Below, one piece after another: positions 23,124 to 34,194 of a DNA stretch of 64,000 nucleotides. The stretch comes from Neoceratodus forsteri. Taxonomy: Eukaryota > Chordata > Ceratodontiformes > Ceratodontidae. Made by a program: the position numbers and the translations under genes. The notes beneath the pieces were generated by a model. That model worked only from the letters and a program-made list of their open reading frames with translations, searched no databases and was not told where the DNA came from. Every line of letters starts with the position of its first letter. Positions within the stretch are counted from its first letter, which is position 1. The DNA lies in assembly GCA_016271365.2 (NCBI GenBank), contig CM057459.1:485721501-485785500 (forward strand), read 5' to 3'.

Positions 23124-23474
23124 TATATGTCTTTGTGACAAAAATCAAAAAGGACGAGACTGGAGAAGCCAAAGTCCCAGACAGAGGCAGTCAGGTTTAA
23201 TGTTTCTGGTAGCAGTAGCAGCAGCAATACTGGTGGCAGCTGTGCCATGCCTAGAGGTAGCTGCACATTAAACAATGATTATGTCAGTATGTCACCATGT
23301 ATCAGCAGCAATACCTGTTCTGACACTGTAGTTAATGGTGGTGCCACTGCAGTTTATCATGGTAGCAGTAGTAACAGAAGTGCTCATGATGGGGGAAGGG
23401 CTGAGGATAGTGAATTAGGTGATGAGGATTTCATGGAAATAATAGAGGACATGGATGACGACAATAGCGAATAA
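23124..23474 (+). pseudogene. Possible C-terminal acidic tail of the hAT-derived gene
   Basis: After TGA 23121-23123 and one more stop at about 23136, the same frame stays open to 23474. It is Ser/Asn/Gly-rich and ends with a very acidic segment (ELGDEDFMEIIEDMDDDNSE). Persistence of the frame and the low-complexity acidic end suggest it was once part of the protein, lost through a small indel in the A-rich run at about 23101-23120. This is inference. Confidence 0.4.
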
Positions 23475-24890
23475 TTATAAAACTTTCTGATTGGACTCAT
23501 TTGATCCAGATTCAGGTGCACTTTTTGGGCCAAATACAACTTACTGTCAGACATGCTGCTGCACATTGCACAGGCAGAAGCAATTATCTGAAAACCAGTA
23601 TTTTAAATAGTAAATTAATTTGAAAGCTGTGAAGCAAGCAACATGTTTATTTTACTTTGTGTTACATGCCGCTGTGTATTGTACAGGGATTACAGACATA
23701 TCAGCAGTAGTTGATGCAGGATGCATTGCAGCCTGGCTGCTGCAAAAAGTGCAGTGGTGATGGGACTGGTGTGGCTGGGAGTTGCTGCACACGATGGAAT
23801 AGGGTAGGTAACTGGATAATAAAAAGTTAGTTTCTTACCGCTAAAAGAAGACACAAATAATCTATTGTTCACATCACATGATGTGCTGTACATTGGTTGG
23901 TGGCAATTTATGGTGATACTAGCAGACACACTATATCTACAGTAAGTGCACAACAGGTTGCATTGCCTCACATTGCTTGCAAGTTCTGGATGTGACACAG
24001 GTACATTAAATGAAGCAAGAAAGGGTTATTAAATGTATCATGGGGTCATACAGGGATAATTGCAGTGCTAAGGTTACTTCGCTGCATTACTCTGTCTCCC
24101 CCAAATCTATTCTCCACACGTAACCAAAAAACTGGTTTGCATACCCAGCAAGACAACATCCTGCCAGGACATTAGCCACTGTGTTATATATTTAGCAAAT
24201 TTTAGCACTGATTGACACACTGATTCTTTTGCCTTGATAAGCATCAAAAATGTCATCACTGCAGGAGTCACCCAATTTCTGCAAAGTGCCAACCAACCAA
24301 TTGCCAACACCTATGGTACCAGCAAGTTCACTTACAAATGTTTTTTATATTTCAAAGTATAAGAATTGTGGCTTACTAATTTGAAAGTTATCACTTAGCA
24401 CTTTCATCTTGTTAAGTAAGTTCAAGTTAGAATGGTAAGGTAGGTTTTAAAAGAGCTGTTCCTTGACTGAGACTGTACAGTTAAATCTCACAGACAATGC
24501 ACACGCAATGCCCCCGGGCACCGGCAGGCTGCAGCAGGCGCCCATGTTGCACTTGACTATTTGTCCAAGATGTGTATTACCAAACATACATATACACAAC
24601 ACCAGACAGGGCCAGCCAAATACATTGGATAAATACATCATGTTATTTTGGGATAAGTATTTCATTTTCACTTTATACAACATCATATATTTCACTATAC
24701 TACAATTTAATTAACTTGTTATAAATAATGTTATTTCCACTTACAGTCTAAAAATGGAACAGGAACAAAAACACACAGATAACAATGGGCCAGATAGGAA
24801 ACTTACAATGGAAAGAAAGGCAGCTTTGGGATAATACAAGGTGAAATGCAACATTAGTACAATACTGTAACAAACAGTACAGAACCATTG
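23475..24890. other. No gene recognised
   Basis: About 1.4 kb of AT-rich sequence downstream of the hAT-derived gene. Short frames on both strands lack homology that I recognise. A small GC-rich island lies at 24500-24545. No clear polyadenylation signal can be tied to the gene. Confidence 0.4.
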
Positions 24891-24894
24891 AAAC

Positions 24895-25125
24895 TGGTGT
24901 TGTTCTATAGCAAGGACTATTGTTTTAAGTTTATGGAGTCCTTTGCAGATTCAGTTGTCCTTTTGTCAAGATCTTCTGTCTTAAGTTTAAGAAGATTCTT
25001 GCAGTTGACTCTATATAGCATGTGGTGGTGTGCGGTATATAGCAGGGATTCCTGTCTTAAGTTTATGGAGTCCCTTGCAGATTCATTTGTCAAGGTCTTC
25101 TGTCATAAGTTTAAGAAGGTCCTAG
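24895..25125 (+). repeat. Two dispersed units of the 98-bp repeat family
   Basis: Units at about 24903-25005 and 25040-25125 each have ttaagtttatggagtcc, then gcagattcagttgt or gcagattcatttgt, then aaggtcttctgtc and aagtttaagaag. They match the intronic units at 20565-20835 and are separated here by a tagcatgtggtggtgtgcgg spacer, which is partly mirrored by tgtaccaccacacacc at 25125. Confidence 0.8.
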
Positions 25126-25618
25126 GCTCTATGTACCACCACACACCATTTGTACTGATTGTTATTGGTGTTTTATCTTGTTTTACCTCAAAACTTCCTT
25201 TCTTTCCATTGGAATGTCCATATATGGCTGGGTAGCCCATTATTCTGAGTTCAATTTCCAGGCTGTAAGTGGAGAAAGCATTTTGTAATACATTACATTA
25301 TAAATTGTAATCTAACTGAAATAAATGGTGTTATAAATGAGAAAAAAATATCTATGCAAAAATAAGATGATTTATTTAGCCAGTTTATTTGCATTGCCAG
25401 TGCCACTACATTGTAGAGTATTTATGATGCAGCACAGCAGCAGTCGGCAGAATAGACCATTTTTCCAAAATGAGTTGTGATGGTAATAACAAATTATTAA
25501 AGATTTTACTTTATAACTTAAAAAGAATGGGTAGTAATCAATCAATGATTGCCACACTATGAATCATAATGTAGGCGGCAGCAGCATAGCATACTGATAA
25601 CAGCAGGCATCTATGTGC

Positions 25619-26234
25619 AAGCTACTGAAAGAGTTGCTAACGCCAAAAGTGCTACATTGCAGATTCCGAATAAATATACTCCCAGTCAATCTCATACCAA
25701 AAACTAGATTTTTATGTTACTTCGTTTTAAAGTCATTAGACATTTTGTAACCTCGATTGCACTACATGTGCAATAAAAGCAGGTGTCAGTGAAGAGCTGT
25801 TGATTATGTCATCTAGGAACCTCACAGTCTAGTAATCCCTGTCAGCAAGCTTATAGGACCTGTTTCTCGAAAGTTGGTAAGATCATGTGCAATGGTTTTC
25901 ACAAGCAAAACAGACACCAGTCAATAAACATTAATATAAAAACTATACATGAAGCAATGTTTACTGACTCATGCTGCCTGTACTTATGAAAAACATTGCA
26001 CATGATCTTTACAAAGACACAGGTCCTGTAAGCTTGCTGACAGGTCCCCAGATGACATAGGCAGCAGATCTTCACTGAAACAGGCTTTTGTAGGAACAAG
26101 TAGAGAAATCAGGGTTACAAAATGACTAATAACTTTAAAATGAAGTCACACTACTTGTTGGTATGAGATTTACTGGGGATATACTTATTTTAATTCTGCA
26201 ATGTAACAATTTTTGCCAGTTGGTGTCAGTAGCT
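25619..26234. mobile_element. Large foldback palindrome, arms of about 300 bp
   Basis: The arms converge on 25931-25958. Paired segments include agtcaataaaca / tgtttactgact at the centre, then atcatgtgcaatg / cattgcacatgat, gtcagcaagctta / taagcttgctgac, atgtcatct / agatgacat, tcagtgaaga / tcttcactga, and near the ends gtcaatctcatacc / ggtatgagattta and gctacattgcaga / ctgcaatgtaac. The left arm is about 36 bases longer through indels. No protein frame; this fits a foldback or MITE-type DNA element. Confidence 0.85.
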
Positions 26235-26384
26235 CTGTTTATACAAGATAATATTGTACACAGTACTCAACTTAGCCTTAGCATGGTCACAACACCATGT
26301 CTTGCCTTGCAATGTAAGATGACCAGAGCTTGGACTCAGCATACCTAGTAGTCACCTTCTCTTGTATTTTATGCCTCTATGTTG

Positions 26385-27100
26385 TCTGCAGATGTGTGGT
26401 GGTGTTCCTCCATATTGTGTGCAAATGGGTGGTGGCATGACTTCATGCTCTGTGCAGATGGGTGGTGGTGTGTCTCTATGTTGTCTGCAGGCTATGGTGG
26501 CATGCCTCCATGTTGTCTGCATGCAGGTGGTGGCATCCCTCCATGTTGTGTGCAGATAGGTGGTGGCATGCCTCCATACTGTGTGCATATGGGTGGTGGC
26601 ATGCCTCCATGCTGTGTGCAGATGGGTGGTGGCCTGTATCCATGTTGTGTGCAGACAGGTTGTGGTGTGCCTCCATGATGTTTGCAGATGGGTGGTGGCA
26701 TGCTTCCATGTTTTCTGCAGATGTGTGGTAGCATCTCTCAATGCTGTGTGCAGATAGCTGTGGTATGCCTAAATGCTATGTTCAGATGGGTGCAGCATGT
26801 CTCATGTTATGCACAGATGGGTGGTGGCTTGCCCCCATGTTGTGTGCAGATGGGTGGTGGTGTGCTTCCATGTTGTCTTTGGATGGTGGTGGCATGCATC
26901 CATGTTGTCTGCAGACAGGTGGTAGCATTCCTACATGTTGTCTACAGATGGGTGGTGGTATGCCTCCATGCTGTGTGGAGATGGGTGGTGGCATGTCTCA
27001 TTTTGCACGTAGATGGGTGGTGGTTTGTCTTCATGTTCTGTGCAGATGGGTGGTGCTGTGCTTCAATGTTGTCTGCAGATGGATGGAGGTGTGCCTCCAA
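26385..27100 (+). repeat. 33-bp minisatellite, block 1
   Basis: The unit is ggtggtggcatgcctccatg, then ctgtgtgcagatg, 33 bases, with about 21 copies. Because 33 is a multiple of three, the array is open in several frames on both strands and yields repetitive pseudo-proteins such as GGGMPPCCVQM. These should not be called genes. The block is broken at 27100 by an L2 fragment and resumes at 28202 at the next base of the unit. Confidence 0.95.
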
Positions 27101-28201
27101 GTCTGGGACAGTCCTTGAGGACACCTCATCCTTTAGGTACTTGAGGGTTTGGCTTGACCAGCACCTCAGCTTCTCTGGTCATGTGGACGCCATCCTGAAG
27201 AAACTGCACCCCAAGCTTGGCATATCATACAGGAACTGTTGCTGCCTCCCACTACTGGCTAGATGCAAACTTGTCCAGAAGGTGATCCTACCTATTTTTG
27301 ACTGGATACTCTTTTTAGCTCCTTCTGTCGCTTTGTTCTGGACTCCTCCCCTCTCACCCATCACTGTAATCTCTATGACTTCCTGCCTTTTTCCTCATTA
27401 GAAAATCACCACCACCTCCAGTGCGACAAATTCATGTCTAAATTTTGGTTTACAATGCTCCCCTATTTTTTACATCCTCACAATCCATCCCCCCCCCGCA
27501 CATTCCCTTAGATCTTATGACTCGCGTTTAATAGTTGTTCCTCATTGGTCAACCGCTGTAGGCCAGATGGCCTTCTAGCATCACTTCCTTAAACTTTGGA
27601 ATGCTTTTCCACACTAGATTTGCCACTCATCTTCCCCCCACATCCTCAGTAAATTGTACCTGTGACTAATTCTCCTTTCCCATTACCTTTACTCTGCTCT
27701 GTTCACCTGCTAGCTAGCTCAATCTTATTTATCTCCCTTCTGCTAAGGCTGGTACAATAGAAGGTTGCACTTATATGTTCCCAAGGGTTTGTTAACAATA
27801 TATACTTGGGAGGCAGTATAGCGCAGTGGTTTAAGGCTCTGAGCTGCAAATCCGGAGACCTGGGTTTGAATCCCACAGCCCCCACTTGCATACTGTGTGA
27901 CCTTGAGCAAGTCACTTAACTTCCCTGTGCTCCCAGGTCACACCTGTAAACAAGCTTTCAGCTTAGTGTGCCACTCCTGGTTAAATAATTGGAATACTGC
28001 ACTTTTAATGTACATTACCTTCTGTAATCCTCAACAGTGTTTACACTGTCATACATCACTGTATAATTTGTATTAATGTTTGGTTCGATGCATGTATATA
28101 TGTATGATTTCCCTGATACCCTCTCCCCAGGACACACCGTAAGATGTGCAACTTGCTGGTCACTGTGCCTTTCCTGGTGAAACATTTCAATAAATAAAAT
28201 A
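27101..28201 (+). mobile_element. L2-like LINE, 5'-truncated, inserted in the minisatellite
   Basis: The 5' part encodes the end of the L2 reverse transcriptase (SSFRYLRVWLDQHLSFSGHV, LVQKVILPIFDW), matching the L2 at about 60720-60920. It ends at 28201 with tgcctttcctggtgaaacat and an (aataaa)-rich tail, the same terminus as the L2 ending at 61757. A SINE lies in its 3' UTR (27808-27997). The minisatellite reads gcctccaa before the insert and tgttgtctgcag after it, one unit apart, so this is a clean insertion into the array. Confidence 0.85.
27808..27997 (+). mobile_element. Short tRNA-derived CORE-type SINE with L2 3' tail
   Basis: The head is a tRNA-like sequence with A box tagcgcagtggt (27819-27830) and B box ggtttgaatcc (27863-27873). 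The middle, tgtgtgaccttgagcaagtc and acttaac (27894-27920), is the motif typical of MIR and other CORE-SINEs. The 3' end from cccaggtcacacc (about 27930) to ctcctggttaaataattg aligns with the last 70 bases of the L2 at 61685-61750. The element is about 190 bp and sits inside the L2 3' UTR. Confidence 0.82.
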
Positions 28202-29799
28202 AATGTTGTCTGCAGATGGGGGTGGCATGCCTCCATGTTGTCTGCAGACAGGTGGCAGCATCCCTCCATGTTGTCTGCAGATGAGTCGTAGAATGCATCC
28301 AAGTTGTGTGCAGATTGCTAGTGACATGCCTCCATGCTGTGTGCAGATGGGTGGTGGCATGTCTCCATGTTGTGTGCAGACAGGTGGTGGTGTGCCTCCA
28401 TGTTGTCTGCAGAGAGGTGGTGGCATCCCTCTATGTTATCTGCAGATGGGTGGTGGAATGCTTCTATGTTGTGTGCAGACAGGTGACGACATGCCTCCAT
28501 TCTGTGTGCAGATGGGTGGTGACGTGCCTCCATGCTGTGTGCAGATGGGTGGTGGCCTGTCTCCACATTCTGTGCAGAGAGGTGATGGAGTGCCTTAATG
28601 CTGTATGCAGATGAGTGGTGGCATGCCTCCATGTTGTCTGCAGATAGGTGGTGGTATGCCTCCACATTGTCTGCAGATAGGTGCTGGTGTGCCTCCATGT
28701 TGTGTACAGATGGGTGCTGGCATGCCTCCATATTGTCTGCAGATGTGTGGTGGCATATGTCCATGCTGTGAGCAGATGGGTGGTGACATGCCTCCATGCT
28801 GTGTGCAGATGGGTGGTGGCATGTCTCCATGTTGTGTGCAGACAGGTGGTGGTGTGCCTCCATGTTGTCTGCAGAGAGGTGGTGGCATCCCTCTATGTTA
28901 TCTGCAGATGGGTGGTGGAATGCTTCTATGTTGTGTGCAGACAGGTGACGACATGCCTCCATTCTGTGTGCAGATGGGTGGTGACGTGCCTCCATGCTGT
29001 GTGCAGATGGGTGGTGGCCTGTCTCCACATTCTGTGCAGAGAGGTGATGGAGTGCCTTAATGCTGTATGCAGATGAGTGGTGGCATGCCTCCATGTTGTC
29101 TGCAGATAGGTGGTGGCATGCCTCCACATTGTCTGCAGATAGGTGCTGGTGTGCCTCCATGTTGTGTACAGATGGGTGCTGGCATGCCTCCATATTGTCT
29201 GCAGATGTGTGGTGGCATATGTCCATGCTGTGAGCAGATGGGTGGTGGTATGCCTTCGTGCTGTGTGCAGATGGGTTGTGGCATGTCTTGTGTTGTTTGC
29301 GTGTGGGTGGGGGAATTCCCCCAAGTTGTCTGCTATCATGCTTCCATGTTGTGTGCAGATGGGTGGTGGCATACCTCCATGCTGTGTGCAGAAGGGTGGT
29401 GGTATGCTTCCATGCTGTGTGCAGATGTGTGGTGGTGTTTCTCCATGTTGTGGGCAGACAGGTGTTTGTGTAGCTTCATATTGTCTGCAGATGGTTGCTG
29501 GTGTGCCTCCATGTTGTGTGCAGATGGGTGCTGGTGTGCCTACATGTTGTGATCAGATGGGTGATGGCATGCCTCCTTGTTGTCTGCAGGTGGGTGGTGT
29601 AATGCTTCTATGTTTTGTGCAGACAGGTGGTGATATGCCTCCATTCTATGTGCAGATGGGTGGTGACATGCCTCCATGCTGTGTGCAGATGGGTTGTGGC
29701 CTGTCTCCACATTGTGTGCAGACAGGTGATGGAGTGCCTCAATTCTGTGTGCAGATGGGTGGTGGCATGCCTCCATGTTGTCTGCAGATAGGTGCTGGC
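28202..29799 (+). repeat. 33-bp minisatellite, block 2, with a 462-bp higher-order repeat
   Basis: About 48 units continue the array of block 1. A run of 14 units is repeated almost exactly: the sequence leading to gaggtgatggagtgccttaa at 28598 recurs 462 bases later at 29060. From 29240 to 29560 the order of variant units (including a non-unit insert gtgtgggtgggggaattccc) resembles block 3 at 37200-37450. The block is cut at 29799 by the Gypsy LTR. Confidence 0.95.
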
Positions 29800-30804
29800 T
29801 GTCACAAACCCACTCAGCAGGTCAGGCCCTCTGCTCCCACAGAGCCAATCACTGAGTGAAGTCTTGTGAACAGTTAACAGAAACTGGGTAACCCTCCTGC
29901 CTGTTTTGTGGGTTCAAATCAACCTTTGGTCTCAGGTCTTGGAGGGATTCAAACTGTGAACCTCTTGTTAGAGTACCCAATGTACAGGCTCAGATAATTC
30001 TGCTTTTTTGGGGTCCAGATATCTTTTGCCTACAGGCACCTAACTAGGCATACAAAATGAACCCTTAAAACTCTATTAAAGACCTCAGAATAAATTCTTA
30101 CCTTTTCCCGGTTTGGTAAACCATATAAGCTCATGCACAGTGTTGTCACACTCTTAACCATCTACGCATCACAGACAAAAACAGAAGGACTTGGAGGACA
30201 CAAAGAGTCTATTTAACAATGAGATGTTTACTTAAAAATAGATAAGACTGTAAAATGTAAAACACAGAACCATGTAACACAAAACATACAGATCACTTAA
30301 ACAAAACAGGTTTAAAAGTGCAGACTAAATCTCGGACCACAGTACTCTTAGAATTGTCTCTTCTAAGGTATATTCATCTAATAGTGCCTGATGTTGCTTT
30401 TTCAGAGTCCAAACATTTTTGTGTAAATGGAAAACAGAATACTGTTTTAAAACTGGCTTTGCCAACCTCTTTGCATGAGGTCACCTAGCTCCTCCCTGTC
30501 AGAATATAAAAAAATATTTATCTATGCAAAACAGGATGTCTTATCAAAGGTAAATTAAAATTCTGTGACCTCAGTGCAACTCATTTTCTCATATGACCCT
30601 TTGATCTATGAGCAGCTTCCCCTTTCCAGGACATCAAAGGACTTGTTATCTCTCTCTGGCAGATCTCACAGAGGTGCAACATGCTTTGTATCACTATGTG
30701 AATTTTAACTGTGTTTCCTCTGAACATTATAAATGTTTATGATGGCCTCTTCTAGCCTGTAATTATCTCTTGGCCTTCCAGGTAACACCTATTAGCTAAA
30801 ACCT

Positions 30805-30852
<48 letters not shown>

Positions 30853-30952
30853 ATCCCACAGGCTGTCAGCATCTCTCATGAAAGACATTCAATAACACAT
30901 TTTTTATATTACAAAAATCATAGATGAATCAGAACCTGCTGTCTGAGTGTCA
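29800..30952 (-). repeat. 3' LTR of the Gypsy element
   Basis: From tgtcacaaaccc to gtctgagtgtca on the plus strand, 1,153 bp. It aligns with 35912-37039 throughout. The main length difference is a longer (GT)n run at 30806-30851. The sequence next to it, rc of aattcctccccaacttc (30953-30970), is a purine-rich tract in the place of the polypurine tract. Confidence 0.9.
30806..30851. repeat. (GT)n microsatellite within the 3' LTR
   Basis: About 23 GT repeats. The matching site in the other LTR (36922-36938) has only about 8, so the run has expanded or contracted since insertion. Confidence 0.95.
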
Positions 30953-31030
30953 TAATTCCTCCCCAACTTCACTGAATTTGGGGGCTCTATCCCCTGCATG
31001 GGATGAACTTCCCAAATCAGTTCACTCTTT

Positions 31031-31340
31031 CTACACATGAGACAGCCCGTCAGAATTCTGATTTTTAGCCCTACGAAGAATTGTCATATCATACCCTTGC
31101 AAAGCAAGACTCCATCTTAGCAATCTACCACTGTTTTCCCCCATCTGCATTAGCCAAACCAGGGGGTTGTGGTCAGTCTGCACCACAAAATGCTTCCCAT
31201 ATAAGTATGGCTCCAAGTTCTTTAGGGCCCACACTATGGCAAGACATTCTTTTTCCACAGTAGAGTATGCCAGCTCCCTGGGAAGTAACTTCCTACTCAG
31301 GTACACTACTGGGTGATCTTTCCTTGGTTGGATGTCTGAC
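31031..31340 (-). pseudogene. Gypsy RNase H domain
   Basis: The frame 31306-31031 has LAYSTVEKECLAIVWALKNL, YLYGKHFVVQTDHNPLVWL and RWSLALQGYDMTILRRAKNQ, then NSDGLSHV. These are the standard Ty3/Gypsy RNase H features, with the E-x-E/D region and TDHNPL. A frameshift around 31310-31345 separates it from the reverse transcriptase, just after KPFIF. Confidence 0.9.
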
Positions 31341-32831
31341 TCAGTACTGCCCCAATACCCATGTCTGAGGCGTCAGTCTGAATATAAAGGGTTTGCTATA
31401 GTCAGGACTTGTCAAAACAGGAGCACTGCACAGTGCCTCCTTTAGTTTGGAAAAGTCTTCCTCACAGGCTGGGCCCCAGGTAATTTTCTTGGGCATACTT
31501 TTCTTTGTCAGGTCAGATAGTGGAGCAGCCAGGGCACTGTAATTGGGTACAAATTTCCTGTAGTACCCTGCTTTCCCTAGAAAACTGCTGACCTGCTTCT
31601 GTGTTTCTGGTCTGGGCCATGCCTGGATTACCTCTATTTTTATTTGGTTAGGATGGAGCTGTCCCCAGCCTACCACATGCTTGAGGTATGCCACTTCTCC
31701 CATGGCCACCTGGCACTTCTCAGCTTTGACAGTGAGCCTGTGCCTCTGTATCCTGCCCAGCACTCCCCTAAGATGGGATAGATGTTCCTCCCAGCTGGCA
31801 CTAAAGATGGCAATGTCATCCAGGTATGCCACGACATACTGCTCAGCACCATTTAACACCTGGTTCACCAACCTTTTGAAAGTGGCTGGGGCATTCCTCA
31901 TTCCAAAAGGCTTTACTTTAAATTCAAATAAGCCTATCAGAGTGATGAAGGCCAACCTCTCACTAGCTCTGTCTGTCAACTCTACCTGCCAATACCCCTT
32001 TGTCAGGTCAATGGTTGTAAGGTAGGTCGCCGCTCCCAACTTGTTCAGGAGTTCATCCATCCAGGGCATCAGGTGGGCGTCTGACTTCATGACTGCATTC
32101 AGTCCATGATAGTCCATGCAGAAATGAGTAGAGCCATCTGGCTTGGGCACAAGGACTATGGTTGAGGCCCAGGGGCTGCGGGATCTCTGGATTACTCCTA
32201 AATCCAGCATCTCCTCCACTTCCCTCCTAATGTCCTTTTGGACAGCCTCTGACACCCTATTTGCTGTCCACTGTATGGGCATCTGAGTCCCTGTCTCCAC
32301 ATCATGAGTCGCTAAGGGGGTTAGTCCAGGCTCGGCTCTAAACGATGAGGCAAAGTCTGCTAAAATCTCCTTTGCTTCCTGGATCTTGTCCGGAGCCAGC
32401 TGGGGAGACAGTTTTACTGCCTTCACAGAGGATTCCCACTTACTTTCTTCCAGCAAGTCTAGAAGGGGGTCTCCTTTGTCCATTCCCTCCCCAGGACTAC
32501 ACACTGCAAACACTATGTCTGCCCTGTTTGCATATGGCATCATCATGTTGACATGGTACATCCTTTCTGTCTGTCTTCGGTCAGGTAACTCTATAATGTA
32601 GTTCACATCATTTACCTTCCTAACCACTTTGTATGGTCCTGTCCACTCAGCCTGCAGCTTGTCTTTCCTGACTGGAATAAGGACCATGACTTCCTGACCC
32701 ACCATGTATGAGTGAGCCCTAGCTCTGCATTCGTACCACACTTTTTGTTTCTGTTGGGCAGCTGCCAAGTTGCTTTGGGATGTTCCCATAATCTCCTTCA
32801 GCCTTTTCCTAAACCTAAGGATGTAATCCAC
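31341..32831 (-). pseudogene. Gypsy reverse transcriptase (integrase C-terminus at its start)
   Basis: A 496-codon open frame. The first 100 codons resemble the C-terminal domain of a Gypsy integrase (VGQEVMVLIPVRKDKLQAEW, GPYKVV). Reverse transcriptase follows: VQKDIRREVEEMLDLGVIQR, SPWASTIVLVPKPDGS, MDYHGLN, TIDLTKGYWQVEL, GLFEFKVKPFGMRNAPATFK and the catalytic YLDDIAIF, then KCQVAMGEVAYLKH and FLGKAGYYRKFVPNYS. The catalytic aspartates are present. Conservative changes such as CMDYHGLN for the usual DYRKLN are visible. It is in frame with the integrase frame upstream, from which a TAG at 32859-32861 separates it. Confidence 0.93.
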
Positions 32832-32858
32832 AATGGGAGTTCCCCGGATGGCATGCTT

Positions 32859-33666
32859 GCCCTACCAGTCCTCCCAGATCAAATCTAGGGGAGCATGTAC
32901 CCAGTGTCCATATAAGAGTTTGAAGGGAGAAAATGCTGTCAACTCTTGGGGCACCTCCCCTGTATGCAAGCAACAGGTGGGGAAGATATTTCTCTCAGTC
33001 CCCCCATGCTGTTTAGCAAATGTCCTGAGCATTGACTTTAATGTACCATTGAATCTTTCCACAAGCCCATTGGCTTGTGGGTGATACAGTGTTGTGCATC
33101 TCTGCACCACCCTACACTTCTCCCATAAACATTTCATCAGGTCCGACATGAAGAAACCCCCTCGATCGGTGATAACCTCCTGCAGAAACCCAACACGGGA
33201 GAAAATCCCAAGCAAGGCATCTGCCACTTTGTCTGTCCTCAGAGAGGATAGGGCAACTGCCTCTGGTTACTGGCTGGCATAATCCACCATGATCAGGATG
33301 AATCTCTTCCCAGAGTTGCTGGGGGTATTTAAAAGGCCCCACAATATCCATTCCCACCCTCTGGAATGGCTCCTCCACTATGGGCAATGGAATCAGGGTT
33401 GCTTGGGGTTTCTTGCCTGCTTTCCCTATTTCTTGGCACCGGTGACAAGACCCGCAGTACTCCTTCACCTGCTAGGTGAAGTTAGGCCAATAGAAATTCA
33501 AGGCCAACCGCTGCATCATGCACGTGATTCCCAGATGAACAGATAAGGGAATATCATGGGCAATCTTGAGCAACTGCTCACGATACCCCTTGGGAATGAC
33601 AAGCTCCCTGCCAACACCCCTCCCTCTGTCTGTACTGCCTGAGTATACATAAATCCATTTTCCCAA
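32859..33666 (-). pseudogene. Gypsy integrase, upstream of reverse transcriptase
   Basis: The zinc-binding H-H part (AHDIPLSVHLG, ALNFYWPNFT) is at 33666-33472. A TAG follows, and then in the same frame CGSCHRCQEIGKAGK and MDIVGPF, the first catalytic aspartate. After a frameshift near 33230-33330, the frame 33227-32862 carries EVITDRGGFF (second aspartate), YHPQANGLVERFNGTLKSML (catalytic glutamate) and FKLLYGHWVHAPLDLIWEDW. The D-D-E core is complete at the residue level but broken by one stop and one frameshift. The important point is its place 5' of the reverse transcriptase. Confidence 0.92.
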
Positions 33667-33714
33667 TAAGCCTTATGTCTGCCATCACCTCCCTGTGCAC
33701 CGGTCTGAGTCTGC

Positions 33715-34146
33715 TCAAGCCCTTAGCTTCTCTAGACTAGGGTCATTTCTCTGAACAGCTGCAAACCCCTCACACATTCCCAAGGCATGGGACAGGTCCA
33801 CTTCAGTTGCTAAACTAGGGTCCCTAGCACTAGCGTCAGGGCACTCAGGATCAATGTCAATCCCAACCCTCTGACAATGGGTCACCCCTCCCTCTTTGGA
33901 GTAACCCTCTGTAGCTGTGTGGTTACTTACTAGTGGGGAAGTTTCTACCCCCTTTTCATTAGTCTCCCCATCTGGAGACACAGGCTGGGGGTCCAGCCTC
34001 TCAGTGGTTTCTGCAATGGTTTCTGTGGGGTTCAGGGAACTACAATTTTCCCTTGCTGCTTGGCTACTGGTAACTGCACATACCATCCCCTGTTTGAGAT
34101 TGTTGCCCATGATCACATCCACTGCTAGCATTTTGGCTACAGCCAC
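33715..34146 (-). pseudogene. Gypsy protease-integrase linker
   Basis: A 143-codon open frame, Ser/Thr/Glu-rich, with no recognised domain. It ends with SLATEVDLSHALGMCEGFAA and QRNDPSLEKLRA, which resembles the spacer before the H2C2 zinc domain in Gypsy pol proteins. Confidence 0.6.
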
Positions 34147-34194
34147 CTGCTGCTCAGTTTTCCCTGTTTCACCCCAGTCTAGGAGAACACTAGA

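Noticed and set aside
27808..27885. Functional tRNA gene
   Set aside because: A and B boxes are good, but the stems are incomplete and the CORE motif and L2 tail follow, so it is a SINE head.
28203..29859. Long repetitive frames such as 302 codons on the minus strand (28318-29226) and 238 codons on the plus strand (29143-29859)
   Set aside because: They arise from a 33-bp tandem unit, open in several frames on both strands. No start, domain or codon signal supports a protein.
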